57,547 nt of DNA from CAYQQR01 sp964420035 (GTDB taxonomy: Bacteria; Bacteroidota; Bacteroidia; Bacteroidales; SM23-62). The stretch is from the NCBI GenBank assembly GCA_964420035.1, contig CAYQQR010000025.1, forward strand, positions 1 to 57,547, written 5' to 3'. The position numbers and the translations under genes are program-made. The notes under the pieces were generated by a model that was given only the letters and a program-made list of their open reading frames with translations, was not told the origin of the DNA and ran no database searches. The number at the start of each line of letters is the position of its first letter. The stretch's first letter is position 1. This document shows, in pieces, positions 27,120-35,837 of this stretch.

Positions 27120-28271
27120 TCAAACCAGGGCCCGGTCCAGGTCCTCCATGATGTCTTCGCTGCTTTCTATCCCCATAGAAAGACGAAGGGTGTTGCCGGT
27201 GATGCCTATGGCGGCCCTTTCTTCCGGGCTCAGCAGGCGGTGGGAGGTTTCACCGGGGGCACATACGATGGATTCAACGCCGCCCAGACTGAGGGCCGGT
27301 TGAATAAGTTTCAGCTTGGACAGGAGTTCGTGCTGTGATTTTTTTGCCGGATCAAAGGATAGCATACCGCCGAATCCGCGCATTTGTTTTTTGGCGATAT
27401 CATGGCCGGGATGACCGGGCAGACCGGGATACCAGACCTTACTTACCGCCGGGTGGGCTTGCAGGAAGCGGGCCACGGCCGAAGCGTTTTCATTTTGTTT
27501 TTGGACCCGGACAGCCAGGGTTTTCATGCTGCGCTCCAGCAGGTAACAGTCCAGTGGATTCAGGCTGCCCCCGAAGTTCAAAGCTTTCTGCCGGATCTGT
27601 TCTATATGTTCTGATGAACCGGTAACGGCTCCGGCACATAGGTCATGATGACCGCCGATGTACTTTGTGGCACTGTGCAGGACCAGGTCCATACCCAGAT
27701 CGTGCGGATTCTGGTTGATGGGAGAAGCAAAAGTATTGTCGATCATGGTCAGGAGACCATGACTCCCGGCAAGCTTGGCCACCTCAGAAATGTCCGTGAT
27801 CCCCAGCAAGGGATTCGAAGGGGTTTCAATATACAACACCCGGGTATTTTTCCGAATGCATGCTTCCAGGGTGGAGATATCATTCTCTTTTGCAATGGTG
27901 AACTCGATGCCCAGCCTTTGCAGGTCGGACTGGATGAAATGATGGGTTCCGCCGTACAGGCCTTTCTGAAATACCACGTGATCTCCCTTGCTCAGAAAAG
28001 TAAACAGGGAAGTGGTAATGGCCGCCATCCCCGAACCAAAAAACATCCCTGCCCCGGCATTTTCAAGCACTGCAATGATCTCCCCGATAATGTCCATGTT
28101 CTTGATGTTGAAATAACGGGGATAAATGATCTCCTTGTTTTCCAGATATTGGTAAGAGGTGGAAGTGAATATGGGTGTGTTGATCCCCCAGGTCGCCTCA
28201 TCTTTAAAACTTCCCGCGTGAACGGCCTGGGTGCATTTCGATCCTGGCGTTTTCATGGCTTCGGTGCTCAT
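27120..28271 (-). CDS. Trans-sulfuration PLP enzyme (cystathionine gamma-synthase/lyase type)
   Basis: A 383-residue fold-type-I PLP enzyme of the Cys/Met metabolism family. The PLP lysine is in HSATKYIGGH, the phosphate and ring contacts are in FFGSGMAAI and ETPSNPLLGI, and MIDNTFASP and GVESIVCAPGETSH complete the family signature. Family members make or break cystathionine, or use homoserine esters to form cysteine, homocysteine or methionine. Substrate choice cannot be read from motifs alone. The gene stands alone and is divergent from gldA. Confidence 0.9.
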   Translation of the reverse strand: MSTEAMKTPGSKCTQAVHAGSFKDEATWGINTPIFTSTSYQYLENKEIIYPRYFNIKNMDIIGEIIAVLENAGAGMFFGSGMAAITTSLFTFLSKGDHVVFQKGLYGGTHHFIQSDLQRLGIEFTIAKENDISTLEACIRKNTRVLYIETPSNPLLGITDISEVAKLAGSHGLLTMIDNTFASPINQNPHDLGMDLVLHSATKYIGGHHDLCAGAVTGSSEHIEQIRQKALNFGGSLNPLDCYLLERSMKTLAVRVQKQNENASAVARFLQAHPAVSKVWYPGLPGHPGHDIAKKQMRGFGGMLSFDPAKKSQHELLSKLKLIQPALSLGGVESIVCAPGETSHRLLSPEERAAIGITGNTLRLSMGIESSEDIMEDLDRALV

Positions 28272-28329
28272 TTACTGTTAATTCTTGTTAAAGGATTGAA
28301 TTCCAAAGACTCGGGCACTTTATAATTGT

Positions 28330-28337
28330 TAAATTTG
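28330..28337 (+). promoter_or_regulatory. Putative -7 box TAAATTTG for the gld operon
   Basis: TAAATTTG matches the Bacteroidota -7 consensus exactly, 26 nt before the gldA ATG, in the divergent gap with the trans-sulfuration gene. No TTG is found at the proper -33 distance. Confidence 0.45.
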
Positions 28338-28363
28338 CCTGGTCGGCATCAGAAAAACGCTCC

Positions 28364-29032
28364 ATGCACCTGGCAATCCACAATCTTAGTAAAAAATACG
28401 CTAACCGTACCGGTGTGGATCGTATTAATTTACAGTTGGCAGAAGGGGAACGGATCGGCATCCTCGGACCCAGGGCGTCGGGCAAAACCACCCTCCTGCG
28501 GGTAATCAGCGGGTTCCTGCCGCCCGACGGGGGATTTGTTCGTGTGAACGGTGTTTTGATCAAAACACGGGATTTTGGATACAAAAGAAAGACGGGTTAT
28601 CTGGCTGAGCACAATCCCCTGTATGCGGACATGCCCTTGCCGGAGTATCTGGCATTTGCAGGCAGACTCCAGGGACTGTCCGGACAGAGCTTAAAGGAAA
28701 GAATAAGGGAGGTTATGGAGGTCTGCAGGATAGGGCAGGAAAAACATAAGAGGATTAAAGAACTCTCCCTGGGAAACCGGCAACGGACCGGTCTGGCCCA
28801 GGCCATAGTGCATGACCCGGAATTATTGCTGCTGGATGAACCCACCTCCGGTCTTGATCCGGGGCAGGTACATGCGATTTGGAAATTAATCCGTTCCATA
28901 TCGGGAGGAAAGAGCCTGATCCTGGCCACGGAAAACCAAGAAGAGGCTGTACATTTAACCGGCAAGATCATCGCCCTGCAAAAAGGGCGCATGTTGAGAA
29001 TGGAAGAACCGGAAAAACGGGACGATCGATAA
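28364..29032 (+). CDS. gldA: GldA-like ABC transporter ATPase with altered H-loop
   Basis: A 222-residue ATPase with gldF and gldG directly downstream. In Flavobacterium GldAFG is an ABC transporter needed for gliding motility. Walker A GPRASGKTT (35-43), Q-loop region YLAEHNPLYADMP as in GldA, signature LSLGNRQR (134-141) and Walker B LLLLDEP (154-160) are all present. The H-loop, however, reads ATENQEEA with glutamate at 190 where nearly all ABC ATPases have histidine, which contacts the gamma-phosphate. The protein also lacks the C-terminal extension of longer GldA proteins. GldA identity rests largely on its gldFG neighbours. Confidence 0.85.
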   Translation: MHLAIHNLSKKYANRTGVDRINLQLAEGERIGILGPRASGKTTLLRVISGFLPPDGGFVRVNGVLIKTRDFGYKRKTGYLAEHNPLYADMPLPEYLAFAGRLQGLSGQSLKERIREVMEVCRIGQEKHKRIKELSLGNRQRTGLAQAIVHDPELLLLDEPTSGLDPGQVHAIWKLIRSISGGKSLILATENQEEAVHLTGKIIALQKGRMLRMEEPEKRDDR

Positions 29033-29063
29033 GCAAACTTTATATAAGTCAGGGCCTTTAAGA

Positions 29064-29765
29064 TTGACAGGGACCTTTACCCGGCATGAATGGATCCGGA
29101 TGCTCGATCAGAAGCTCCTTTATGTCTGGGCAATCCTTTTTCTGCTTGCTAGCGGCCTGTTTACCTGGATTTTCAACGGAGGACTCCTGGCCGGGGGGAG
29201 TGCGAGCCTCAGGGATTTTTTTAATGTCGCTTATCATGGTTTATTCCTGCTGTTGCCCCTGCCCGCATTCCGAATGATAAACCGGGAACGGGAGAATGGA
29301 AGCCTGGAATGGCTCCTGACCCGGCCGGTCGGCATTTTCCAGATCGTGTTGGGGAAATACCTTGCTTTGCTTCTATTTCTCATAGTGCTGCTGGTATTGA
29401 CTTTGCCTTACGGCATCACCCTGGCTCTTGCCGGCAACCCGGATCGGGGTGCAATACTGGGGGGTTACCTGGGGCTCTTTCTTACGGGGGCGGTTTTTGC
29501 AGCCCTGGCCATGATGGCCGGTGGCTTTCTTAGAAAGCAGGTGTGGGCCCTTATCCTGGCCTACGGCTTGAGCCTACTTTTTCACGGGATTCTGGCAAGT
29601 TTTTTACCCCCGGAAATCAGTCCGTTTTTCAGTGCAGTGGGTCTGCAATCCGGTTTTCAGCTTATGAGCCTTGGGGTGCTGGAGCTACAGGACCTGTTTT
29701 ATATGCTATCCGTCATTTTTGCAGCAATATATATTATATTATTGTCCATCAGGGAATTAAGATGA
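29064..29765 (+). CDS. gldF: ABC transporter permease GldF
   Basis: A 233-residue permease of ABC-2 type with about six membrane helices, beginning LLYVWAILFLLASGLFTWIF and ending with a helix followed by SIRELR. The segment FRMINRERENGSLEWLLTRP after helix 2 is the hallmark of the GldF/NosY-like permeases (RxxGTLELLL-type). The start codon is TTG; the only other in-frame candidate, an ATG 12 codons on, would cut away part of the conserved N-terminal segment. It follows gldA by 31 nt and precedes gldG by 13 nt. Together the three proteins should form one transporter. Confidence 0.85.
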   Translation: MTGTFTRHEWIRMLDQKLLYVWAILFLLASGLFTWIFNGGLLAGGSASLRDFFNVAYHGLFLLLPLPAFRMINRERENGSLEWLLTRPVGIFQIVLGKYLALLLFLIVLLVLTLPYGITLALAGNPDRGAILGGYLGLFLTGAVFAALAMMAGGFLRKQVWALILAYGLSLLFHGILASFLPPEISPFFSAVGLQSGFQLMSLGVLELQDLFYMLSVIFAAIYIILLSIRELR

Positions 29766-29778
29766 TGAACCTGTAGTT

Positions 29779-31203
29779 TTGAACATACAAAAGGGTAAAA
29801 CATACCTGAGCTTCTTTTTGATTCCGGGAGCCTTGTTCGTGGCGAACCTGGTTTTTAAGGAATATCCCGTACGGATCGACCTTACGGAGGACAAGCTATA
29901 TACCGTCAGTGAGCCCACCCGGGAGATTCTCGCCGGACTGGAGGAACCCGTGGGGATCGAAACACAGTTTTCACAACGGTCCTGGTTTGATTCAAAACAA
30001 TATGTCAGGCAGGTCAAGTCTTTGCTTGAATCTTTTGAAAGAAGATCAAGGGAGCACCTGGAAGTTATTTATAAGGATCCCTGCAGAGAAGAATCCTCGG
30101 AACAGAACATCCAGGACCGGCTCATATTACGTTCCGGCAAGAGGCAGGAAATAGTTCCCCTGGCGGGGTTATCACACGGGCCGGAATATAAAATCTCCCG
30201 GGCCATCCTGGCGGTAAGCACCCGGAACAAAACCCTGCTGGGAATCATCCGGGAAGGGGGTTCTGCAGGAATCCGGAGCCTGGAAGCAGCCCTTTTTCCA
30301 CTGGAAAAATACTATGATATCAGGGAGATTGACCTGCATGGGTCCGTTCCGGAAGAGCTCAATCTGCTCCTTTTCATCCGGCCGCGTTCTGCTGTGGAAC
30401 CGGCCCGGCTGCAATACCTGGAACAATTTCTGGAACGGGGCGGAGGAATTTTTCTGGCGGCCGACCGGGTTCGGATGGACCTGCAGTCGCAATCCGGGAC
30501 GGAAGTCAGGACCGGCATAGCTCCCTGGCTGGAAAAACGGGGGATACTGATAAAGACGAATTTTGTGGTGGACAAGCAATGCGGCTCCATTGCCATTCAA
30601 AAACAAAGCGGGTTTTTCAGGTTTACTTCCAACGTCTCTTTTCCTTATTTACTGCGGGCCGTTAATTTCGGTGATCATCCCATAACGGACGGACTTAAGC
30701 AGATCGCTTTTTCCTTTGTCAGCGAGGTCCGTCCGGCAGGTAAGTCCGGTGTTTCTTTTGTTCCCCTGATCCTGTCATCGGGGAAGAGCAATGTTCGGGA
30801 AGTGCCTTTAATAGTGGATCTTGAAAAAAGCTGGAGCGATGAAGATTGGGTCGGGGAACAGTTCCCCATGGCGGCGGCTGTTACATTGGCCCCGGTGGGA
30901 AGGATGGTGGTGGTGGGTGAAGGGGATTTTCTTGTTAAGACCTTTCCCCAGGTACCGGAACCCTTGCCCGGGGATCACATCCTCTTTTTATCCCAGAGCT
31001 TGGAATGGCTCTCGGATCCAAATGGCCTGATAACGATCAAGAGCAAGGAGATTGCCACTCCACGGATAGACCCCATGAACGCATCGCTCAAAGTTTTCCT
31101 TGCCTGGCTCAATGTCTTCCTGCCGGTGATCTTTGTTCTCGTTCTTGCATGGAGCTGGAACCGTCATCGAAGGATCCAGGCCTATCGGAGGAAGATTAAA
31201 TAA
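29779..31203 (+). CDS. gldG: GldG, gliding-associated auxiliary transport component
   Basis: A 474-residue protein of the GldG/ABC-type uncharacterised transport family. N-terminal helix (about 8-26), then the conserved VRIDLTEDKLYTVSEPTREIL, a large periplasmic part with the thioredoxin/GATase-like fold (FIRPRSAVEPARLQYLEQFL, then GGGIFLAADRVRMD), and a C-terminal helix (about 434-458) with a basic tail. The start is TTG, as in gldF. It is shorter than Flavobacterium GldG. The convergent GH lipoprotein gene begins at the very next base. Confidence 0.85.
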   Translation: MNIQKGKTYLSFFLIPGALFVANLVFKEYPVRIDLTEDKLYTVSEPTREILAGLEEPVGIETQFSQRSWFDSKQYVRQVKSLLESFERRSREHLEVIYKDPCREESSEQNIQDRLILRSGKRQEIVPLAGLSHGPEYKISRAILAVSTRNKTLLGIIREGGSAGIRSLEAALFPLEKYYDIREIDLHGSVPEELNLLLFIRPRSAVEPARLQYLEQFLERGGGIFLAADRVRMDLQSQSGTEVRTGIAPWLEKRGILIKTNFVVDKQCGSIAIQKQSGFFRFTSNVSFPYLLRAVNFGDHPITDGLKQIAFSFVSEVRPAGKSGVSFVPLILSSGKSNVREVPLIVDLEKSWSDEDWVGEQFPMAAAVTLAPVGRMVVVGEGDFLVKTFPQVPEPLPGDHILFLSQSLEWLSDPNGLITIKSKEIATPRIDPMNASLKVFLAWLNVFLPVIFVLVLAWSWNRHRRIQAYRRKIK

Positions 31204-33432
31204 TTAATTCCAGTCCTCCTTGAACCGCACAAGGTAATACATCGTCCTGTACGCTCTCCCGTCCAGGAAAAGCTCTTCACCCTGGACATCGATGATCTTT
31301 CCGGTGGGGATCCCGTCGTGGTCCAGGGGAAGGATGCTTGACGGGATCTTATTGTTGAATTTCAGGTGGGTCCTGACTGGCTCCACCAGGATGGGTTCGG
31401 AACCCCGTTTCAGCAGGGTGTCTCCTGCCGGACTGTATTTCATGCCGTCATTCCGGGTACGGGCCAGGGTGACCACCAGTACCGAATCGGCGTGCCTGAT
31501 GGGACAGCTTTTATCCAGGCTGGCAACGAAAACTGCAGAAAAGGGATTTTCCGTGCGCAGGGTGACATCTTCCAGGAAAAGGATCTTCTTGCCTGAAAAA
31601 CCGACCACCCCCTGTGTCCCCGGTGTGTTCAGGGTGAAATAGCCGGAATCGCCGTAGTGCCAGTTCAGCTGAGCGGTGGATGAGAAGATCACCTGCTTTT
31701 CTTCGTCGATGTATTCTGAAAGATCCGGTACTTCGCTTTCCTTGTAACGATGGAAAAAGTCCAGAACGATCCTGCCTGCAGCCAGGATTTCAGGGGATAA
31801 ATCCCCTGAGATGCTCTTGTTGTCCCCTTCCTGCTTCACTTTTTTCCCGAATCCGATCTTTCCTTCGGCCAGCGATGGAACATGCACATACCTGCGGGCA
31901 ACGATCTTGCCTTCCTTCACGTCGCCCCGGTAGATCATCCGGGCCAGGACTGGATAGAGTCCCATCTGGGTGGGAGCGTTGATATTGTATACAGTGCGGG
32001 AATCCAATGTATTCGTATAATCGGGCCCGTCGTTTGCAAACTGGAAGGAGGCGTCCCAGCCCTGCAGGCCCAGTCCGTATATGGCAATGATGGGTGTACC
32101 TTCAACGATCCATTCGTTGGGGAGCTTGCTGATCCATTCGCTCAGCGAGAAGGGTCGGTCGACCACCTGCTGAAAGCCGCTGCTCAGCAGACCGGAACCG
32201 GGGTTGTTGACCATGGCCTGGTTGTTCACTTTGCCCGGGACCAGGCGGTGACCGGTACCTCCGCCGAAATAATTGTGCCTGTCGATCATTCCCGCACGAT
32301 AGTCTGCATGCAGGTTGTAATAATGAGTGATACCGCTGCCCGCCTGCCAGCAACTGCCCACGATGATGCCCTGGTAGCCGGTTTCGCGGATTGCCCGGAT
32401 AAAACGGTTATAAAAATCCTTCTGGGTTTCATAGAGAAAAAGGGCATTATCCAGCAGGCGCCGGCGGGTTCCCCGCTTTTCTTCCTGATCCTGCAAACCT
32501 TCCGGTGAATAATACCACTCATGCGCGATGGGATAAATGTTCATGCTGTCCAGGTGCTCTTCTTCCTGGAACTCGGGATAGGCATTCAGGGCCTCCTTGC
32601 CCCAGGCTTTCACCAGGGATTCATGATTGCCATATTTATCTTTTAGCCATTGAGAGAACTGGCGGCAGAATTCTTTTTTGTAGCTGGGACATTGATTGAC
32701 GGCCGAGAGGGTGGAAGGCCAGAAGATATTGTCTTCATTCTGCAATTCAATGAATGCCAGGGAAGGATCGTCCGCGTAGCGCGTACCGGTATAAGGGTTG
32801 GTCCGCTCCAGCATGTTCACGGTTAGTTCGATGTTCAGGTCCTGAAGGTCCCTGGCAAAATTGACCAGGCCGTAGGTACTGCCTTTCAGATGATTGTTGT
32901 GGGCCTCCATGATCTCGTCGTAGGCCATTACCCGGCTGCTGTCGGCAGGCCGCGGGCGGTGACCGTAGATATGGGACCAGCCGGTGTAAATCCCGCGTTC
33001 CTTCAGGCTGTTTACAAAATGGTCCCATTGCCTTGCCCGGTCCTCATTAAGCCGTGTTGATCTGGTTGCAGAACCGATCCCCTCGGTTTTCCCGTGCCAG
33101 GTGAATTTGTGGAAGCGTACACAATTCACCCCAAAATGGGCCAGCTGGCCGGCCCAGTATTCTGCCAGACTGTCATCCGGGGCAACTCTTGCATTGCAGA
33201 TATTCACCCCCCAGAATTTTACGGGTTCCAGGTCCTCGAACAGCAGGTCCTCGCCCTGGTAGGTCAAGAAGCCATGCTTGCCGGCCGGTGCATCCAGCCA
33301 GTCGGCCATGCCCAATATCGAACCTTCCCGGCGGTTGTTGGGTTCAAAAGTATACCATTCTTTGGTCTGGTCGTTCCTGCTGCAGCCAAGCAACAGGCTA
33401 AGGATGAAGGCGAACAGAAGTATTTTGCGCAT
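31204..33432 (-). CDS. Lipoprotein glycoside hydrolase, GH-A clan type
   Basis: A 742-residue lipoprotein using the ATG at 33432, which gives a signal peptide with the lipobox LLLGC (C17); an open frame further upstream lacks any signal peptide. The N-terminal half has a TIM-barrel of cellulase/GH5-GH42 style: FWGVNICNARVAPDD, HFGVNCVRFHKF, YTGWSHIYGHRP, ELQNEDNIFW (likely acid/base E in the NE pair) and SLSEWISKLPNEW (a candidate nucleophile E). The C-terminal part is beta-rich. The closest family cannot be fixed by eye. It stands alone after the M28 peptidase gene, with a possible own promoter. Confidence 0.72.
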   Translation of the reverse strand: MRKILLFAFILSLLLGCSRNDQTKEWYTFEPNNRREGSILGMADWLDAPAGKHGFLTYQGEDLLFEDLEPVKFWGVNICNARVAPDDSLAEYWAGQLAHFGVNCVRFHKFTWHGKTEGIGSATRSTRLNEDRARQWDHFVNSLKERGIYTGWSHIYGHRPRPADSSRVMAYDEIMEAHNNHLKGSTYGLVNFARDLQDLNIELTVNMLERTNPYTGTRYADDPSLAFIELQNEDNIFWPSTLSAVNQCPSYKKEFCRQFSQWLKDKYGNHESLVKAWGKEALNAYPEFQEEEHLDSMNIYPIAHEWYYSPEGLQDQEEKRGTRRRLLDNALFLYETQKDFYNRFIRAIRETGYQGIIVGSCWQAGSGITHYYNLHADYRAGMIDRHNYFGGGTGHRLVPGKVNNQAMVNNPGSGLLSSGFQQVVDRPFSLSEWISKLPNEWIVEGTPIIAIYGLGLQGWDASFQFANDGPDYTNTLDSRTVYNINAPTQMGLYPVLARMIYRGDVKEGKIVARRYVHVPSLAEGKIGFGKKVKQEGDNKSISGDLSPEILAAGRIVLDFFHRYKESEVPDLSEYIDEEKQVIFSSTAQLNWHYGDSGYFTLNTPGTQGVVGFSGKKILFLEDVTLRTENPFSAVFVASLDKSCPIRHADSVLVVTLARTRNDGMKYSPAGDTLLKRGSEPILVEPVRTHLKFNNKIPSSILPLDHDGIPTGKIIDVQGEELFLDGRAYRTMYYLVRFKEDWN

Positions 33433-33560
33433 TGTGTTTTGGGATTTACGTATGATACAATGGGGTCCGTTATTATCAAGCAACGACCGGCAGCGGTGTA
33501 TTATTTCCCGGGAACACGTATTCCTGAGCCATGAACAGTTTTGATGGTTGAGCACGACAT

Positions 33561-33568
33561 CAAAGTTA
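33561..33568 (-). promoter_or_regulatory. Putative -7 box TAACTTTG
   Basis: Minus-strand TAACTTTG matches TAnnTTTG at the stop codon of the M28 peptidase gene. It would give the GH lipoprotein a leader of about 120 nt. No -33 element is seen. Confidence 0.35.
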
Positions 33569-34897
33569 GGGATTTTGCAGGGAATTGATAAAATCCCTTA
33601 ATAGTTTGAAATATGGTTCATAACCCGTCAATGGAAGGGTTTGGGAACGATCTCTGATATCGTGATAATGGGGCGGACCGCCGCGGGTGTAGGTAAAAAA
33701 GGAAGGAACCCCTTTCCTGTAAAAGGGACAATGATCGCTGTTGCATGCTTCACCCCGTGCTTTGATTTCAGGCAGGTAATCATGTGCCCGGTTGAGCGAG
33801 TCCAGGATATTGTATTCCGCGGTAAAAACCTTACCGTTCACCACGGTGATCCCTCCCGAGCCGGTTCCCGCAAGGTCAATGTTCAGAAGAAAACGGATCT
33901 TTTGAAGGGGAAGGGGAGGATTTTGTACAAAATATAAGGAACCCACCAGCCCCAGCTCTTCCGCCGAAGTGGCAAGAAAACCCAGGGTGTAATCCGGTTG
34001 ATTTTCAGGCTGGGCGTAATGGCGGACAAAGTCGAGCATCAAAGCAATACCGCTGGCATTGTCGTTGGCTCCGGGAAACAAGGTTTCCCGGCCCATTCTG
34101 CCCAGGTGATCGTAATGTGCGGTGAACAGGATCAGGGAATCGGGCTGTTTGCTGCCGCGGATCCAGGCAAAGACATTCCGGGTGGTATAGGCTTCCAGGA
34201 ATTCACTTTGGAGCTTAAGGCTGATTTCCCCGGGTGGCGCTTCGAGGATGCTGTCCATAACATAGATCACCGGACGGGGAATACGGTCTTTGGCCGCCCA
34301 CCAGGTAAGTTTTTTTCCCCGGGTCAGGATCAGACCCTCTATGGGAATTTCCGGCGAATGGATCAGGGGATGGATCAAGGGGTCTGGTTCCTGCAGATCT
34401 TTGGTTGACAGACCGATAAATTTTCCTTCCTGGCCTTTGCACAGATATTTATAAAGCGAATCATTTTTCAGATCCTCCGGATCAAGCCAAAGGACAGGAT
34501 GCTTTCCCCGGTGGGACGGACTGCCGGGATGGACCAGGTAGTCGGCACCGGGAACCAGTTTCTCATCGTCCAGGGACAGGGACAGTTTACCCGGGAAGGT
34601 ATTGACAGTCACCGGGAAGGTCTGGAACATGTCGGGAAAAGGAGAGGAAAGACCGGCAGCATGGAATACCTTCCGGATATAACGGGCGGCACGAAGATCC
34701 CCCTTCCTGACATAACCGCGGCCATGGAACTCGGGACCGGTCAGGTCTTCGATCAGTGAGCGGACATAATCCACGTCCTGCCCCATGGCCGGGAGATTGG
34801 ATATAACCGCTCCAAGCCATATCAGCAGGAATATTTTACAGAAGCGGTGCAGATCAGATGCTTTCGGTTTCCACCACCATGGCCAGGATATCGGCAT
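33566..34897 (-). CDS. Exported M28 family metallopeptidase
   Basis: A 443-residue zinc aminopeptidase-type protein of family M28. A signal peptide is seen (about residues 18-40, ending PAMGQ), preceded by an unusual tryptophan-rich start. Zinc ligands and catalytic residues appear in order: H261 in TAHYDHLG, D279 in GANDNASG, E313/E314 in SAEELGLVGS, D341 in NIDLAG, and a late histidine in PPHYHD (about 410-412). The annotated ATG lies 44 nt inside the groES gene; a later non-ATG start just after the groES stop is possible. It is probably co-expressed with that gene. Substrate peptides are unknown. Confidence 0.88.
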   Translation of the reverse strand: MPISWPWWWKPKASDLHRFCKIFLLIWLGAVISNLPAMGQDVDYVRSLIEDLTGPEFHGRGYVRKGDLRAARYIRKVFHAAGLSSPFPDMFQTFPVTVNTFPGKLSLSLDDEKLVPGADYLVHPGSPSHRGKHPVLWLDPEDLKNDSLYKYLCKGQEGKFIGLSTKDLQEPDPLIHPLIHSPEIPIEGLILTRGKKLTWWAAKDRIPRPVIYVMDSILEAPPGEISLKLQSEFLEAYTTRNVFAWIRGSKQPDSLILFTAHYDHLGRMGRETLFPGANDNASGIALMLDFVRHYAQPENQPDYTLGFLATSAEELGLVGSLYFVQNPPLPLQKIRFLLNIDLAGTGSGGITVVNGKVFTAEYNILDSLNRAHDYLPEIKARGEACNSDHCPFYRKGVPSFFTYTRGGPPHYHDIRDRSQTLPLTGYEPYFKLLRDFINSLQNP

Positions 34898-35141
34898 AAG
34901 GGATCACCAGGTAGGTCTTTCCCTCAAATTTGGTTTCCGTGCCGGAATACTCCTTGAAAAGTACCGTATCACCTACGGTGATCTCGGGATTTTCAATCGA
35001 GCTCATCGCCAATACCTTGGCTGTCTTGGGTTTTTCTTTGGCAGTATCGGGAATGATGATCCCCGCTTTTGTAGTCTGCTCTTTTTCTTCTTCACTGATG
35101 TCCAGCAGGACGTTCTGGTTGATCGGTTGCAATTCTTTCAT
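34854..35141 (-). CDS. GroES-type co-chaperonin, stand-alone
   Basis: A 95-residue Cpn10. The pattern ELQPINQNVLLDISEEE, a mobile-loop-like stretch TTKAGIIIPDTAKEKP, GDTVLFKEYSGTETKFEGKTYLVI and the last strand fit the GroES fold. No groEL is adjacent, unlike the usual groESL pair. It has its own well-formed promoter and overlaps the M28 gene. This may be a second, specialised GroES or the only copy in the genome. Confidence 0.85.
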   Translation of the reverse strand: MKELQPINQNVLLDISEEEKEQTTKAGIIIPDTAKEKPKTAKVLAMSSIENPEITVGDTVLFKEYSGTETKFEGKTYLVIPYADILAMVVETESI

Positions 35142-35176
35142 CGTGTATTCAGTTTATATTTTTCAGAAAAGTTACA

Positions 35177-35207
35177 CAAAGATAATTTAGCCCTGTATTT
35201 CCAGCAA
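35177..35207 (-). promoter_or_regulatory. Promoter for the groES-type gene
   Basis: On the minus strand TTTG (35207-35204) is followed after 19 nt by TATCTTTG (35184-35177), an exact Bacteroidota -33/-7 pair. The ATG is 35 nt further. The -33 element lies inside the end of the upstream Trx/Grx gene, so the chaperonin gene is transcribed independently of it. Confidence 0.6.
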
Positions 35208-35774
35208 ACGGTTGATCCTGCTTTTGTCAAAGCCAACAACCACTACTCCGTTGATCAGGGTTTGGGGAACGCCTTGCTGACCGCTCCGGTTGGTCATTTC
35301 CCGGACCGCCTCCTCGTTGCGGGAAACATCGATGTCCGTAAAGCGTATGTTGTTCTTCCTTAAATAGGATTTCAGCGTATTGCACCAGGAACAGGCCGGG
35401 GTGGAATAGACCGTCACCGACTTGAGTTTTTTGCCTTCCTTTTCTGCCCGGGCCACATAAACGGCGTTTGCAATAACGGCCCGGTAATAAGATCCATCAT
35501 GGGCCCCCTTAATGCTGTTTTTAAATGCATCACATTGAAATTCCAGGAGTGCCGGTGCTGTGGTTACCTGATAATGGGGATGTATGTCCCTGACGGAATT
35601 CACATCGGCACTGAATAATCCTATGTCCCGTATGTCGCTTGCCGCCACGGTAAAATTTTTGTAGGCCCGGTCGCTCTGCTCCGAACCGGCCTTGTATATC
35701 AAGAGGAAAGAACGCTTTTCTTTGGCCAGCTTTTCTTTCAGATCATTCATCGATTGCACGGGTTGTATTTCCAT
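35187..35774 (-). CDS. Thioredoxin-like / glutaredoxin fusion protein
   Basis: A 195-residue cytosolic protein with two thioredoxin-fold domains. The first (about 5-110) keeps the cis-proline motif TTAPALLEF but has SEQS at 31-34 where a CxxC would be, so it cannot do thiol chemistry itself. The second (about 118-195) is a glutaredoxin with CSWC at 128-131 and QQGVPQTLINGVVVVGFD. A substrate-binding or regulatory role for the first domain is inferred. It lies between groES and the polyamine operon, as a separate unit. Confidence 0.8.
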   Translation of the reverse strand: MEIQPVQSMNDLKEKLAKEKRSFLLIYKAGSEQSDRAYKNFTVAASDIRDIGLFSADVNSVRDIHPHYQVTTAPALLEFQCDAFKNSIKGAHDGSYYRAVIANAVYVARAEKEGKKLKSVTVYSTPACSWCNTLKSYLRKNNIRFTDIDVSRNEEAVREMTNRSGQQGVPQTLINGVVVVGFDKSRINRLLEIQG

Positions 35775-35837
35775 TGGTTTACTTATTTAAGAATATAAAT
35801 ATATCGATAAATGACTCTATCATAAATGATGCCAATG

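Noticed and set aside
29064..31203. gldF and gldG as pseudogenes because no ATG start exists
   Set aside because: Both frames are full and conserved from the TTG onwards, so rare start codons explain them better.
33433..33555. Upstream extension of the GH lipoprotein frame by 41 residues
   Set aside because: The extension has no signal peptide features and would bury the clear lipoprotein signal that begins at the ATG at 33432.
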